Made by a program: the position numbers and the translations under genes. Source: FEN-1219 sp963728995 (GTDB lineage: Bacteria; Pseudomonadota; Gammaproteobacteria; Steroidobacterales; Rariloculaceae). From it: a DNA stretch of 64,000 nt. Shown one piece after another: positions 27,326-36,391 of this stretch. The stretch lies in contig CAVSMD010000001.1 of NCBI GenBank assembly GCA_963728995.1, positions 124,001 to 188,000 of the forward strand. The letters run 5' to 3'. How positions within the stretch are numbered: position 1 is the first letter of the stretch; every line of letters begins with the position of its first letter. The notes under the pieces were generated by a model that saw nothing but the letters and a program-made list of their open reading frames with translations, did not search any database and was not told the DNA's origin.

Positions 27326-27736
27326 ATGTTCCTGCTCAAGCCCCACTCCGGCGTACCGATCTACCGGCAGCTCTCCGAGCAAATCCGGCGTATGGCTGCG
27401 AGCGGCCAGCTGCCGCCGGGGACCGAGCTGCCTTCGATTCGCGCGTTGGCCCTCACGCATGCGATCAATCCGATGACCGTATCCAAGGTCTACAGCCTGC
27501 TCGAGACCGAGGGTGTGCTCGAGCGGCATCGCGGCAAGCCGATGACGGTCGCCAAGCCGAACCGCCCGCAGTCGGCGCCGGCCAAGCGAATAGCGCAGCT
27601 CGAGCCGCAGGTCGAGCAGCTCGTCCTTGCCGCCCGTCAGCTCGAGCTCGGGGAAGAGGACGTCGTCGCGGCACTACGCAACGCTTGGGAGATGAAGGAT
27701 GAGCGACCCCTACATCGTCGCGCACGGGCTCGGTAA
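27326..27736 (+). CDS. GntR family regulator, YtrA type
   Basis: 136 aa from ATG 27326 (MFLLKPHSGVPIYRQL). The winged helix of GntR regulators (ELPSIRALALTHAINPMTVS, KVYSLLETEGVLERHRGKPM) occupies residues 10-80, and the short C-terminal helical tail is that of the YtrA subfamily, too small for a ligand domain of FadR or HutC type. YtrA regulators control neighbouring ABC exporters, and the next gene, overlapping by 38 nt, is an ABC ATPase. A palindrome over the -10 box upstream suggests self-regulation. Confidence 0.87.
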   Translation: MFLLKPHSGVPIYRQLSEQIRRMAASGQLPPGTELPSIRALALTHAINPMTVSKVYSLLETEGVLERHRGKPMTVAKPNRPQSAPAKRIAQLEPQVEQLVLAARQLELGEEDVVAALRNAWEMKDERPLHRRARAR

Positions 27737-28577
27737 ATCGTTCGACGGCAAGCCAGCGCTCACCGACGCCTCGTTCGCGGTCGAGCCGGGCGACATCGTC
27801 GGCGTGCTCGGCAAGAATGGTGCTGGCAAGACCACGTTGCTCGAGCTCGTTCTCGGTTTCACACCGGCGACGGCCGGCAGCGTGCAGCTCTTCGGCTACG
27901 ACAGCTACCGCCTGCCGGGTGCCGCGAAATCGCGCATCGGCTTCGTGCCGCAGCAGGACGAGCTCGTCAATCAGCTCACGGCGGCGGACCAAATCGGCGT
28001 GATCGCATCGTTCTACCCGCGCTGGGACGACGCGCTCATCGCCCGGCTGTGCGACGAGTGGGAAGTCGACTCGCGTCAGAGGGTCAAGAACATGTCCGTC
28101 GGGCAACGACAGAAGCTCTCGATCCTGCTCGCGCTAGGCCACAGGCCCGACGTGCTGATCCTCGACGAGCCCGTCGCGAGCCTCGATCCGATTGCGCGGC
28201 GGCAATTCCTCGAGCAGATCATCGAGGTGGCCGCGGACGGTCGCCGCTCCGTGGTCTTTTCCTCGCACATCGTGTCCGACGTGGAGCGCCTCGCGAACAA
28301 GATCTGGATTCTCAAGGATCAGCGGATGTATTGGCAGGGCGATTTCGATTCTCTGAAGGAATCGATCGTGCGGTTGCACGTGCGTGCGACGAGCCCGCTG
28401 CCGGAATCCTTGCCGATCCCGAACGTTCTGAAGCTGCTGCGCAACGGCACCACGGCGACGGTCATCGTGCAGGACTGGCGAGCAGACGTCGAGGCGGCCG
28501 TGCGAACGCAGCTCGCCGCGCAGCTCGAGGTCGAGCACCTGGCGCTGGAGGACATCTTCCTGGAGCTGCATCGGTGA
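27699..28577 (+). CDS. ABC transporter ATP-binding protein
   Basis: 292 aa. Walker A GKNGAGKTT (about 38-46), Q-loop in FVPQQDEL, signature MSVGQRQKLS (a variant of LSGGQ), Walker B VLILDEPVASLDP, and the H-loop SSHIVSD. The C-terminal 70 residues are an extra domain (VRLHVRATS and VIVQDWRADVEAA). It overlaps the regulator upstream and its stop overlaps the permease start (GTGA), so the three are one operon. The substrate is unknown; YtrA-linked exporters often respond to cell-envelope stress. Confidence 0.9.
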   Translation: MSDPYIVAHGLGKSFDGKPALTDASFAVEPGDIVGVLGKNGAGKTTLLELVLGFTPATAGSVQLFGYDSYRLPGAAKSRIGFVPQQDELVNQLTAADQIGVIASFYPRWDDALIARLCDEWEVDSRQRVKNMSVGQRQKLSILLALGHRPDVLILDEPVASLDPIARRQFLEQIIEVAADGRRSVVFSSHIVSDVERLANKIWILKDQRMYWQGDFDSLKESIVRLHVRATSPLPESLPIPNVLKLLRNGTTATVIVQDWRADVEAAVRTQLAAQLEVEHLALEDIFLELHR

Positions 28578-29929
28578 AGGCCGTGCTGAAGCTCGTGCTC
28601 ACGTATTTCACGGGCACGCGGTTGCTCGCCGTCATCACGGCGCTCGGCGCGGTCGCCGTCCTCGGCGGAAGCGCCATGTTTCAGTACTTACCTCCACTGC
28701 TCGGCAGCCAGGGCGGACCGTCGCGCTTCTCGCTCGCCGCGGAGACCATCTTCACGTTGACGCCCGTCGCCGGCGTCGTCGCCGTCGTATTCGGCGCTTC
28801 GCTGCTGCCTACGCTGTTCGCTCGGCTCGCAGCCAGCCATTGTCTGTACGTGCTTCCGCACGGCCGCATCAAGATCCTGGCCAGCGTGTTCGTCACGCTC
28901 AGCCTCGTGGCCCTGGTCGCCGCCGGCACCATCACCATGTACTACATGCGCACGCCGATGCGGCTCGACGTGGTGTTCGAGCGCGCCTTCGTGGTGTCGC
29001 TGCTCACGTGCAATCTCGTCTATGTGGTGGTCTGGCTCACCGGCAGGAGTAGCTCTGCGATCGGCCTCCTCGTCGGATCGATCGTCACGATCGCGACACT
29101 GGTGTTGCCGCTGCGCTTCATTGCGCTGCCGTCGAGCTCGCTGACCGGCCCGTGGACCGCCTCGGTTCTGCTCTGGGCCACGTTCGCCGCCGCATTCCTG
29201 CTGGCGCCGCGCTGGAAGGGCACTCTCGGCCGGCTCCGCCAAGCGATCACCCCGCGAGTGGCGACCGCGTCGTACCGGGGAGGTACGGAGCTAGATTTCC
29301 TGATCGGGACCGCGCGTCCCTGGGCGCTCGCACTGGGGCAAATCGTGCCCATTCTGCTGGCCAGCTACTTCTTGGGCGGTTTCGAGGTCATGGCGCCTTC
29401 GGCGGCGAGCCCGTGGCTGTTCTTCATGACGATCTTGAGCCTCCTGGCGGGTGCGATGGCGAGCATGGCGGCTACGCGCAGCCGACGGTTGTGGCTGCGG
29501 ACGCACTGGACGCGCGCGCAGCTGTTCAGACGCGTGGAGGATTCGCTGTGGGGCCACAATAGTCCCGCGCTCGGCGTGCTGCTGATCCTGCTCGTCGTGA
29601 TCGGGTCGCATATGCACTTGCCGACGAAGGTGCTCGTTTTCGGCATGGGACTCGTGATGCTCGGCATCGCTTCGAGCACCTATCTCGGCCTGATGATCAC
29701 GGCGAGGATCGGCTGGCTGGATGCGATGTGCGCGGTCGCGGCGATGCTCGTATTGATGATCGTCGCCACTTACGCGTCCAGGCCGGCGGCCCCGGCGATA
29801 CTGGTGCTGGCTTGCGAAACCGCACTGGTGGTGCTTGCCCTGATTTTCCGCAGCATCGCCCAGCGACGCTGGGCGCATCTCGATTGGATGCGGTGCCGCG
29901 CCGATGGCTATGTCCGTGCGGCGGCATGA
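28574..29929 (+). CDS. ABC transporter permease
   Basis: 451 aa from GTG overlapping the ATPase stop. About ten hydrophobic helices in two halves, separated by a hydrophilic loop near residues 225-250. Not clearly assigned to a named subfamily, though the operon shape (GntR, ATPase, permease) is that of YtrABC-like exporters. The ATPase probably dimerises on this subunit. Confidence 0.8.
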   Translation: MKAVLKLVLTYFTGTRLLAVITALGAVAVLGGSAMFQYLPPLLGSQGGPSRFSLAAETIFTLTPVAGVVAVVFGASLLPTLFARLAASHCLYVLPHGRIKILASVFVTLSLVALVAAGTITMYYMRTPMRLDVVFERAFVVSLLTCNLVYVVVWLTGRSSSAIGLLVGSIVTIATLVLPLRFIALPSSSLTGPWTASVLLWATFAAAFLLAPRWKGTLGRLRQAITPRVATASYRGGTELDFLIGTARPWALALGQIVPILLASYFLGGFEVMAPSAASPWLFFMTILSLLAGAMASMAATRSRRLWLRTHWTRAQLFRRVEDSLWGHNSPALGVLLILLVVIGSHMHLPTKVLVFGMGLVMLGIASSTYLGLMITARIGWLDAMCAVAAMLVLMIVATYASRPAAPAILVLACETALVVLALIFRSIAQRRWAHLDWMRCRADGYVRAAA

Positions 29930-29939
29930 GACCCAGCCA

Positions 29940-30353
29940 ATGAAGCGCGTGATGCATCCGGCCCTGTTTCTCGCGGGCGCGATCGTGTTTTGCGCGGCCT
30001 GGCTCTGGTTGCAGCCCGAGGGACCGCCGGTCACGCTGACGACGGGGGCGCGCAGGAGCGCCCAGCCGGCGCGAGCGTCGATCACGCTGGATCCCGCGAT
30101 TCTCGAGCGCTACGTCGGTCGCTACGAAGGACGCGCCGATTTCACGGTCGAGCTCAGCCTGAAGGATGGGCACCTCTATGCGCAGAGCCCGGGGACGGTG
30201 CCGTTCGAGATGCTGGCCACCTCCGAGATCGAGTTCTTCCTGAAGGAGTCCCCGGACGTCGAGGCCAAGTTCCGCTTCGATCGCCGCGGTGCGGTCACGG
30301 GCTTCGACGCGACCACCCCGTATGGGCTCATCTCCGTGGACCGCACGCGCTGA
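29940..30353 (+). CDS. DUF3471-like exported protein
   Basis: 137 aa from ATG 29940, 10 nt after the permease; an in-frame ATG at 29904 overlapping the permease is also possible. An N-terminal membrane segment or signal (ALFLAGAIVFCAAWLWL) precedes a domain typical of DUF3471 (LDPAILERYVGRYEGRADFT, LYAQSPGTVPFEMLATSEIE, KFRFDRRGAVTGF), which usually follows serine beta-lactamase-like domains. Here it stands alone and is probably periplasmic. It may assist the ABC system; no function is known. Confidence 0.7.
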   Translation: MKRVMHPALFLAGAIVFCAAWLWLQPEGPPVTLTTGARRSAQPARASITLDPAILERYVGRYEGRADFTVELSLKDGHLYAQSPGTVPFEMLATSEIEFFLKESPDVEAKFRFDRRGAVTGFDATTPYGLISVDRTR

Positions 30354-30452
30354 GCCGTCGGCCGCCCGGCCGGCGCGTATACGGCACGACCTTTGAGCGT
30401 GCGGCCGGTCTAAGCCCTTAGAGGGTGGCCTCCCGCCACCGGTGGAGGCGCG

Positions 30453-31556
30453 ATGAGGATCGGCACCCCGCGAGAGATCAAAGACCACGAGAGCCGCGTC
30501 GGTTTGGCGCCGGCCGGCGTCGCCGCGCTGCGCTGCGCAGGGCACGACGTCGTCGTCGAGCACGACGCGGGTCGCAGCTGCGGTTTCGGCGATGCGGAAT
30601 ACGTGGCCGCCGGCGCCGTGCTCGGCAGCGCCGACGACGTGTGGTCCACGGAACTCGTCGTCAAGGTCAAGGAGCCCCTCGAGAGCGAGTACCCGCGGTT
30701 CCATGGCCAGATCGTCTTCACGTACTTTCATCTGGCCGGGGCACCGCCGGCGCTGACCACGGCCTTGCTCGCGAGCGGCACCACGGCGATCGCCTACGAG
30801 ACGGTCGAAGATCGGCACGCACGTCTGCCGCTGCTCGCGCCGATGAGTGCCGTGGCCGGCAGCATGGCGCCACTCGTCGGCGCGTACTATCTGGCCACGT
30901 TCAACGGCGGCCGCGGCACGCTGCTCGGCACCGTGCTCGGCGCGCCTCATGGCGAGGTCGTGATCGTCGGCGACGGCGTCGTGGGCCGGCACGCCTGCGA
31001 TGTCGCGAGCGCGCTCGGCGCCCGGGTCACCGTGTTCGGGCAACGGCCGGAGAATGCCGCGGCGTTCGAGCGGCACGCGCGGGTCCGCTACGTGCTGTCG
31101 AGCGAGCAGAGCATTGCCGCCCAGCTGCCGAGCGCCGACTTGCTCATCGGCGCAGTGCTGCGCGCCGGCGCACGCGCGGCCCATGTCGTCAGCGAGGCGA
31201 TGGTCGAGACGATGCCGAGAGGCTCCGTGATCGTCGACGTCAGCATCGACCAGGGCGGTTGCGTGGCGACGTCCCGCCCAACGACGCACTCGTCGCCCGT
31301 GTTCGTGGCCCATGGCGTCACGCACTACTGCGTGACGAACATGCCGGGCGCGTATCCACGCACGGCGACGCTCGCGCTGACGGACGCCACGCTGCCGTAC
31401 GTGCTGCGGCTCGCTAGCGGAGGCCTCGCGATGGTCGCCGCCGATCCGGGATTCGCCAAAGGCGTCAACACGCACGCCGGTCTGATCCGCTCGGCCGTCG
31501 TGGCCGAGGCGCTCGGTCTCGGGGACCGCTACGAGCCCTGGCCGGCCGTGAGCTGA
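30453..31556 (+). CDS. ald: Alanine dehydrogenase
   Basis: 367 aa, full length. Substrate-binding and catalytic residues are in RVGLAPAGV, VKVKEPLESE (Lys) and TYFHLAGAP (His); the NAD-binding part has VVIVGDGVVGRHACDVA, and MAPLVGAYYLATFNGGRG is typical. The enzyme interconverts alanine with pyruvate and ammonia using NADH. Under oxygen limitation it can reoxidise NADH, a role known in mycobacterial dormancy, which fits this island. It ends tail to tail with a universal stress protein gene, overlapping by 28 nt. Confidence 0.92.
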   Translation: MRIGTPREIKDHESRVGLAPAGVAALRCAGHDVVVEHDAGRSCGFGDAEYVAAGAVLGSADDVWSTELVVKVKEPLESEYPRFHGQIVFTYFHLAGAPPALTTALLASGTTAIAYETVEDRHARLPLLAPMSAVAGSMAPLVGAYYLATFNGGRGTLLGTVLGAPHGEVVIVGDGVVGRHACDVASALGARVTVFGQRPENAAAFERHARVRYVLSSEQSIAAQLPSADLLIGAVLRAGARAAHVVSEAMVETMPRGSVIVDVSIDQGGCVATSRPTTHSSPVFVAHGVTHYCVTNMPGAYPRTATLALTDATLPYVLRLASGGLAMVAADPGFAKGVNTHAGLIRSAVVAEALGLGDRYEPWPAVS

Positions 31557-32455
31557 GCGGCCCTCGGCGGCTTGACGACGAGCACGTCGCCGCGCCCGTG
31601 GTGCAACACGCGCTCTGCCGTGCTGCCGATCAGGAACTCCGCCAGTCGGCCGCGCGCGAGTGCGCCCATGATGATCAAGTCCGCGTGACCATCGCGCTGC
31701 AGGCCCGCCAGCACGGTGTGCGGCACGCCCGGGATCAGCTTCGCCGCGGTGGGCGATATCCCTGCATCACGACACAGCGCCTGCAGCGCCTCCTGGCGCG
31801 TCGCCGTCAGCGCGGCTTCGTCGGTGGGCACGAGGCCGACATCCGGGCCGAAGTAACCGAACGGCGTATAGCAATGCAGCACCGTGAGCTCGGCGCCATG
31901 ATCGGCTTGCACGGCTTTGGCCAATCGCAGAATCGCGGCGTCGAGCGCTGCCGGCTTCGCGTGCGAATGGAACGGATCGACTGCGGCGACGATGCGCCGG
32001 TACTTGGCCTGCCCGTCGCTCTTGACGACGAGCATCGGCACCGGGCATGCGGTCACGAGTTGCCAGGCGCCGTGCGTCAACCCGGCCGTTGCCCCGCCCG
32101 CGCCGGGATGCACCTCGGAAGGTGCGGCCACGACGAGATCGATGCCGCGCGCCGCAATCTCGTCGCCGACGGCCTTGGCCACGGGATGTGCCCAGGTCGC
32201 ATTCCCGCTCGCCTTGACGCCCCAGCTCTCGGCGGCGCGTGCCAGCGCAGCCATGCGTTCGCGCTGCTCCCGCACGACCCGGTTTCGCAGCGGCTCATAG
32301 ATCTCGGTATTACCGAGATACCCCTCGAGCGCCGGCTCGTACACGGCCGTGAAGAGATCGAGCTCGCCCGCGTCGTCGACGCACTGCAATGCGCGGCGCA
32401 GCGCCGGCTGGTTCGCGTCGTCGCCACTGGCGAGCACGAGGATTTTGTCGAACAT
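31529..32455 (-). CDS. Universal stress protein, tandem UspA domains (B)
   Basis: 308 aa from ATG 32455 (MFDKILVLASGDDANQPALR); the long upstream frame covers the intergenic gap and is not used. Two UspA folds; the first ends TACPVPMLVVKSDG, the second ends FLIGSTAERVLHHGRGDVLV. It lacks the K/D-T-H-x-H signature of copies A, C and D in full, so it is the most diverged of the four. It is transcribed divergently from the acyl-activating enzyme gene with 196 nt between. Confidence 0.83.
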   Translation of the reverse strand: MFDKILVLASGDDANQPALRRALQCVDDAGELDLFTAVYEPALEGYLGNTEIYEPLRNRVVREQRERMAALARAAESWGVKASGNATWAHPVAKAVGDEIAARGIDLVVAAPSEVHPGAGGATAGLTHGAWQLVTACPVPMLVVKSDGQAKYRRIVAAVDPFHSHAKPAALDAAILRLAKAVQADHGAELTVLHCYTPFGYFGPDVGLVPTDEAALTATRQEALQALCRDAGISPTAAKLIPGVPHTVLAGLQRDGHADLIIMGALARGRLAEFLIGSTAERVLHHGRGDVLVVKPPRAAQLTAGQGS

Positions 32456-32651
32456 GGCCAATTGTTCGCGACGCCAGGCCGCCTCTCCATCCGCAGTACT
32501 ACGTACGAAGGCTGCACATGATACCGGCGCCCCCGTTACACGGGCGGCTCGGAGCCTTACACTGCCATTATGTGCAACACGTGCCGTATTGGAAGCGCCC
32601 CTTGCCGGCGCCCCCGCGTCGCCCCGCTTGCCGGCATCCGCACGTGCGACC

Positions 32652-35270
32652 GTGGCGCGTAGCCGCGCCTCGTCGTCGTTCGAAACCCTGAGCCGGCTCG
32701 TCGCGACGTTCGCGGCGCGTGGCAACCGCACGGCCCTCGTCGCATTCCAAGCGGACCGCGTCCTGGAGCTGTCGTACGCCGCGCTCGGCGAGCAGAGTGC
32801 CCAGGTTGCACATGGGCTCAGAGCGCGGGGCATTGCGCCGGGCGAGCACGTCGCGATTTGGGCGGCGAACAGCCCCGACTGGATCGTGGCCTACTTCGGC
32901 ATCGTCACCGCGGGCGCGGTCGCGATCCCGCTCGATCACCAGAGCACCGCCGAGAGCATCGCGCCGGCAATCGCTCACGCCGAGCCGCGGCTGATCATCA
33001 CGACGACGGCCCGCGCCGCAGAGCTCGGCCCGCTGACGCGATTACCTGCCGAGCGTTTCGTGCGCCTCGACGCGACGGAGCCGCTCGATTGGCCCACGCT
33101 GCGCAGCGCGTCGGCCGGTGCGGAGCTACCGCGCCTCGAGCCACTCGCGGTCGCGTCGCTGCTGTTCACGTCCGGCACCACGGGCACGCCCAAGGCCGTG
33201 CCGCTCACGCACGCAAACCTGACCGCCAACGTCGACGACCTCCTGGCCGCCCGACTCATCGGCGCCGGCGATCGCGTCCTGCTGCCGCTGCCGCTGCATC
33301 ATACGTATCCGTTTACGGTCGGCCTGCTGGTGCCGCTCGCGACGGGCGCCACCGTGATCCTGCCGGCCGGCATCTCGGGGCCCGAGATCACGCGCGCGAC
33401 CGCCGCCGCCAAGGCCACGGCGCTGCTCGCGGTGCCGCGGCTCTGCACGGCGCTCTGGGATAGCGTCATCGCTGCCGTGCAGGCACGCGGCCCGGTCGCG
33501 AGCGCGCTGTTCCGCTTCATGCTCGCGACCAGCATCAGGGTCCGCCGCGCGACCGGCTGGCACCTCGGCCGGTATCTGTTCCGCGCGCTGCACGCGCGAC
33601 TGGGTCCGGGCCTGCGACTGATCGGCTGCGGCGGCGCGAAACTGCCGGCCGAGCTGACCTTCAATCTCGAGGGCTTGGGCTGGACCGTGCTCACGGGCTA
33701 TGGCCTGACGGAAACCTCGCCGGTGCTCACCTTCAACAGCCCACGTCAGTGCCGGCTCGGCTCCGAGGGCCGACCGTTGCCTGGCGTCGAGCTGCGGATC
33801 GCGGCACCGCCCGACCAGTCCCAGGGCGGCGAAATCGAGGCGCATGGGCCGAGCGTCTTCGAGGGCTATTGGCGCAACGACGAGGCGACCGCGGGCGCGT
33901 TCTCGGCGGACGGGTGGTTCAAGACCGGCGATCTCGGCCGTTTCGACGCCGACGGCTACCTCTATGTCGTCGGTCGCAGCAAGGAGCTCATCGTCCTGCC
34001 CGACGGTAAGAAGATCTTCCCCGACTCGATCGAGAAGGCGTATGCGGCGACGCCGCTCGTCCACGAGATCGGCATCTTCGAGCACGGCGGAGTGCTCGCA
34101 GCGCTCGTCGTGCCCGAGGAGCAGACAGTCCGCGAGCGCGGCGCCCTTCGCGCCGCAGCCTTGTTGCGCGAAGAGCTCGAGGACATCGCAGGTCGGCTGC
34201 CCGCATATCAACGAATCCGCACGTATCGCGTGACGCGCAATGCCCTACCGCGCACGCAGCTCGGCAAGCTGAAGCGTCACCTGCTGCCGGGGCTATTCGA
34301 GGAGTCGGCACATCCGACGCAAGCGCCCGCGGCCGCGCCGAGCGACGCGGACCGCGCGCTGCTCGACCGCGAGCGTGCGGGCCAGGCATGGGATTGGTTG
34401 AAGGAACGGTACGCGGATCGCCAGCTGACGCTCGACGCGAGTCCGCAGCTCGATCTGCAGATCGATTCGCTCGAGTGGGTGACCCTCACGACGGAGATCG
34501 AGCGCCGTTTCGGCGTCGTGCTGACCGGCGAAGCGCTCGCCCGCATCCTCACGTTGCGCGATTTGCTGCGCGAGATCGACGCAGCCAGTGCCGGCACGGC
34601 GGAGGCCGCCCCGAGATTGCCGGCGTTCGAGCCGCCGAGTCGATGGCTCAAGATGCTCGGCGCCGCGGAGCTCACGCTCACGCGGTTGATCACACGACTT
34701 GGCTGGCACGTTCGCGTCGAGGGTGCGGAACGACTTCCGCCTAGCGGTCCGCTGCTGTTCACGCCGAACCATTCCAGCTACCTCGACGCAGGCGTCATGA
34801 TCGCCGCGCTGCCATGGCGACAGCTGCGGCGCACCTACTGGGCAGGCTGGGTTGGCGTCATGTACACGAGCGCGCTGCGACGAGTACTGTCGCGCGCCGC
34901 ACAGGTGTTCCCCGTCGACCCCGACCGCGACCCGACCGGCGCGATGCGCATCGCGCAGCGGCTGCTCGAGCGCGGGGACTCGGTGGTCTGGTTCCCCGAG
35001 GGGTGGCGCTCACCGAGCGGCGAGCTGCAGGCCTTTCAGACCGGTGTCGGCGTGCTCCTGAAGGGCGGCGACGTGACGGCGATCCCAACGGCCATCCACG
35101 GTGCATTCGCCGCTTGGCCCAAGCACGAGCGCTGGCCGCGATTCGCACCGGTGCGCGTGACGTTCGGCGCACCGCTGCGCTTCACTGCGGGTGAGTCGCC
35201 CGAAGCGATTCGGGACGCGCTGCAGCGGGCGGTGGCCCAATTGCTGGCCGACGGCCGGCCGCAGGCCTAG
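32652..35270 (+). CDS. Fused acyl-AMP ligase, acyl carrier domain and PlsC acyltransferase
   Basis: About 872 aa from GTG 32652; the exact start is uncertain (TTG at 32628 or 32589 are in frame). An ANL-type adenylation domain spans about 10-540 (LLFTSGTTGTPKAVPLTHAN, TGYGLTETSP, WFKTGDLGRFDADGYLYVVG). A carrier-protein-like domain follows with LDLQIDSLEWVTLTTEIERR, Ser near 606 being the likely phosphopantetheine site. A PlsC-type acyltransferase (about 680-860) has NHSSYLDA (HX4D) and FPEGWRSPSGEL. Together the protein could activate a fatty acid, hold it on its own carrier, and move it to a lysophospholipid, like Aas with a built-in carrier. Membrane repair under stress is a plausible role. 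Confidence 0.85.
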   Translation: MARSRASSSFETLSRLVATFAARGNRTALVAFQADRVLELSYAALGEQSAQVAHGLRARGIAPGEHVAIWAANSPDWIVAYFGIVTAGAVAIPLDHQSTAESIAPAIAHAEPRLIITTTARAAELGPLTRLPAERFVRLDATEPLDWPTLRSASAGAELPRLEPLAVASLLFTSGTTGTPKAVPLTHANLTANVDDLLAARLIGAGDRVLLPLPLHHTYPFTVGLLVPLATGATVILPAGISGPEITRATAAAKATALLAVPRLCTALWDSVIAAVQARGPVASALFRFMLATSIRVRRATGWHLGRYLFRALHARLGPGLRLIGCGGAKLPAELTFNLEGLGWTVLTGYGLTETSPVLTFNSPRQCRLGSEGRPLPGVELRIAAPPDQSQGGEIEAHGPSVFEGYWRNDEATAGAFSADGWFKTGDLGRFDADGYLYVVGRSKELIVLPDGKKIFPDSIEKAYAATPLVHEIGIFEHGGVLAALVVPEEQTVRERGALRAAALLREELEDIAGRLPAYQRIRTYRVTRNALPRTQLGKLKRHLLPGLFEESAHPTQAPAAAPSDADRALLDRERAGQAWDWLKERYADRQLTLDASPQLDLQIDSLEWVTLTTEIERRFGVVLTGEALARILTLRDLLREIDAASAGTAEAAPRLPAFEPPSRWLKMLGAAELTLTRLITRLGWHVRVEGAERLPPSGPLLFTPNHSSYLDAGVMIAALPWRQLRRTYWAGWVGVMYTSALRRVLSRAAQVFPVDPDRDPTGAMRIAQRLLERGDSVVWFPEGWRSPSGELQAFQTGVGVLLKGGDVTAIPTAIHGAFAAWPKHERWPRFAPVRVTFGAPLRFTAGESPEAIRDALQRAVAQLLADGRPQA

Positions 35271-35379
35271 GTACTTTCCCGTATCGTCGCCGCGTCGGCC
35301 GCAGCCGATAGTCTGGTCGCTGCCACGGCGCTGCGACCGGGGCGGCGCTTTGGGTAAGCACGTTCTTAGGAGCTCCATC

Positions 35380-35769
35380 ATGTCCCGAATCCTTGGCCCG
35401 TTCGCTGCAGCGCTACTTTTCGCCATACCGTCCGCGCACGCCGCCAACGCGCCGAAAGGCGTGGAGCTCTATATGAACCACTGCGCCGCATGCCACGGCG
35501 CGGACGGTGAGGGCTCCGGGCCGGTCGCCGCCGTGATGCAGACGACCGTGCCGAATCTGCGCACGCTCGCGCAGCGCAACGGGGGCACGTTCCCGACGGA
35601 CGCCGTCACCGCGTATATCGACGGCCGGCAGGTCAAAGCCGCGCACGGCGACCGGCAGATGCCGATCTGGGGCGACGTGTTTCGCGGCCCCGGGCAAGGC
35701 ACTGCCGAGCGGACCGTGCGCGAGCGCATCGCCGCGCTCGTCGTGTTCCTCAAGGGGATTCAGTACTAG
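35380..35769 (+). CDS. c-type cytochrome, small monoheme (1)
   Basis: 129 aa. A Sec signal peptide (FAAALLFAIPSAHAA) precedes one heme site CAACH in MNHCAACHGADGEGSGPVAA, with RQMPIWG offering the distal methionine. It resembles the second cytochrome of the island (55138-55602) over most of its length (shared TxVPxL, DGR, MPxWG motifs). It should shuttle electrons in the periplasm. The SD is AGGAG seven bases upstream. Its end overlaps the fixJ-like gene tail to tail by 20 nt. Confidence 0.88.
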   Translation: MSRILGPFAAALLFAIPSAHAANAPKGVELYMNHCAACHGADGEGSGPVAAVMQTTVPNLRTLAQRNGGTFPTDAVTAYIDGRQVKAAHGDRQMPIWGDVFRGPGQGTAERTVRERIAALVVFLKGIQY

Positions 35770-36391
35770 GCACGTCCGGCACACCGCCGACCTTGTCGAC
35801 CGCGTGAACGAGCTCCGCCAGCGAGCGCATCTTGAGCTTGCGCATGACGCGGGCTCGATGGAGCTCGACCGTCCGTTGGCTCACGCCGAGGTCCATCGCG
35901 ATGACTTTGTTCGCCTGACCGCGCACGACGCGCTGCATGACCTCGGTCTCGCGCGGCGTCAATAGCGCCAATCGAGCGCGGATGGCACCTTCTTCCGCAC
36001 GCGCCGTGCGCCGCTCCTTGTCCCGCTCGAGCGCCTTGTGGATTCGATCGATCAGATCCTGGTCGCGAAACGGCTTCTGAATGAAATCGGCCGCGCCGGC
36101 TTTCATGGCGTTCACGGCCATCGGCACGTCGCCGTGACCGGTGATGAAGATCATGGGAATCTCTGCCCGCTGCTCGTTCAATCGCTGCTGCAGCTCGAGC
36201 CCACTCAAGCCCGGCATGCGGATATCCGCCACCAGGCACGCCTGACGCTTCGGGTCGTAGTGCTCCAGAAACTCGAGCGCGGAGGCATACAGCTCGCAAT
36301 CGATGCCGATCGAGCGCAGCAGCAGGCCCAACGAATCGCGCACGGCGTCGTCGTCGTCCACTAGATAAACGAGCGGGCCTGCACCCTTCAA
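35750..36391 (-). CDS. fixJ: FixJ-type response regulator
   Basis: 213 aa. Receiver domain with the acidic pocket VDDDDAVRD and phospho-acceptor Asp56 in LVADIRMPG, switch Thr in IFITGHGDVP, and Lys in FIQKPFRD. A LuxR-type helix-turn-helix follows (LTPRETEVMQRVVRGQANKV, LGVSQRTVELHRARVMRKLK). This is the FixJ/TodT group. Its start overlaps the end of the FixL-like kinase gene by 4 nt, so it is the kinase partner. It is the best candidate for master regulator of the surrounding low-oxygen genes. Confidence 0.9.
   Translation of the reverse strand: MKGAGPLVYLVDDDDAVRDSLGLLLRSIGIDCELYASALEFLEHYDPKRQACLVADIRMPGLSGLELQQRLNEQRAEIPMIFITGHGDVPMAVNAMKAGAADFIQKPFRDQDLIDRIHKALERDKERRTARAEEGAIRARLALLTPRETEVMQRVVRGQANKVIAMDLGVSQRTVELHRARVMRKLKMRSLAELVHAVDKVGGVPDVPSTESP

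Noticed and set aside
29697..31475. A 592-codon minus-strand frame opposite alanine dehydrogenase
   Set aside because: Shadow of the ald and permease genes; no family motifs.
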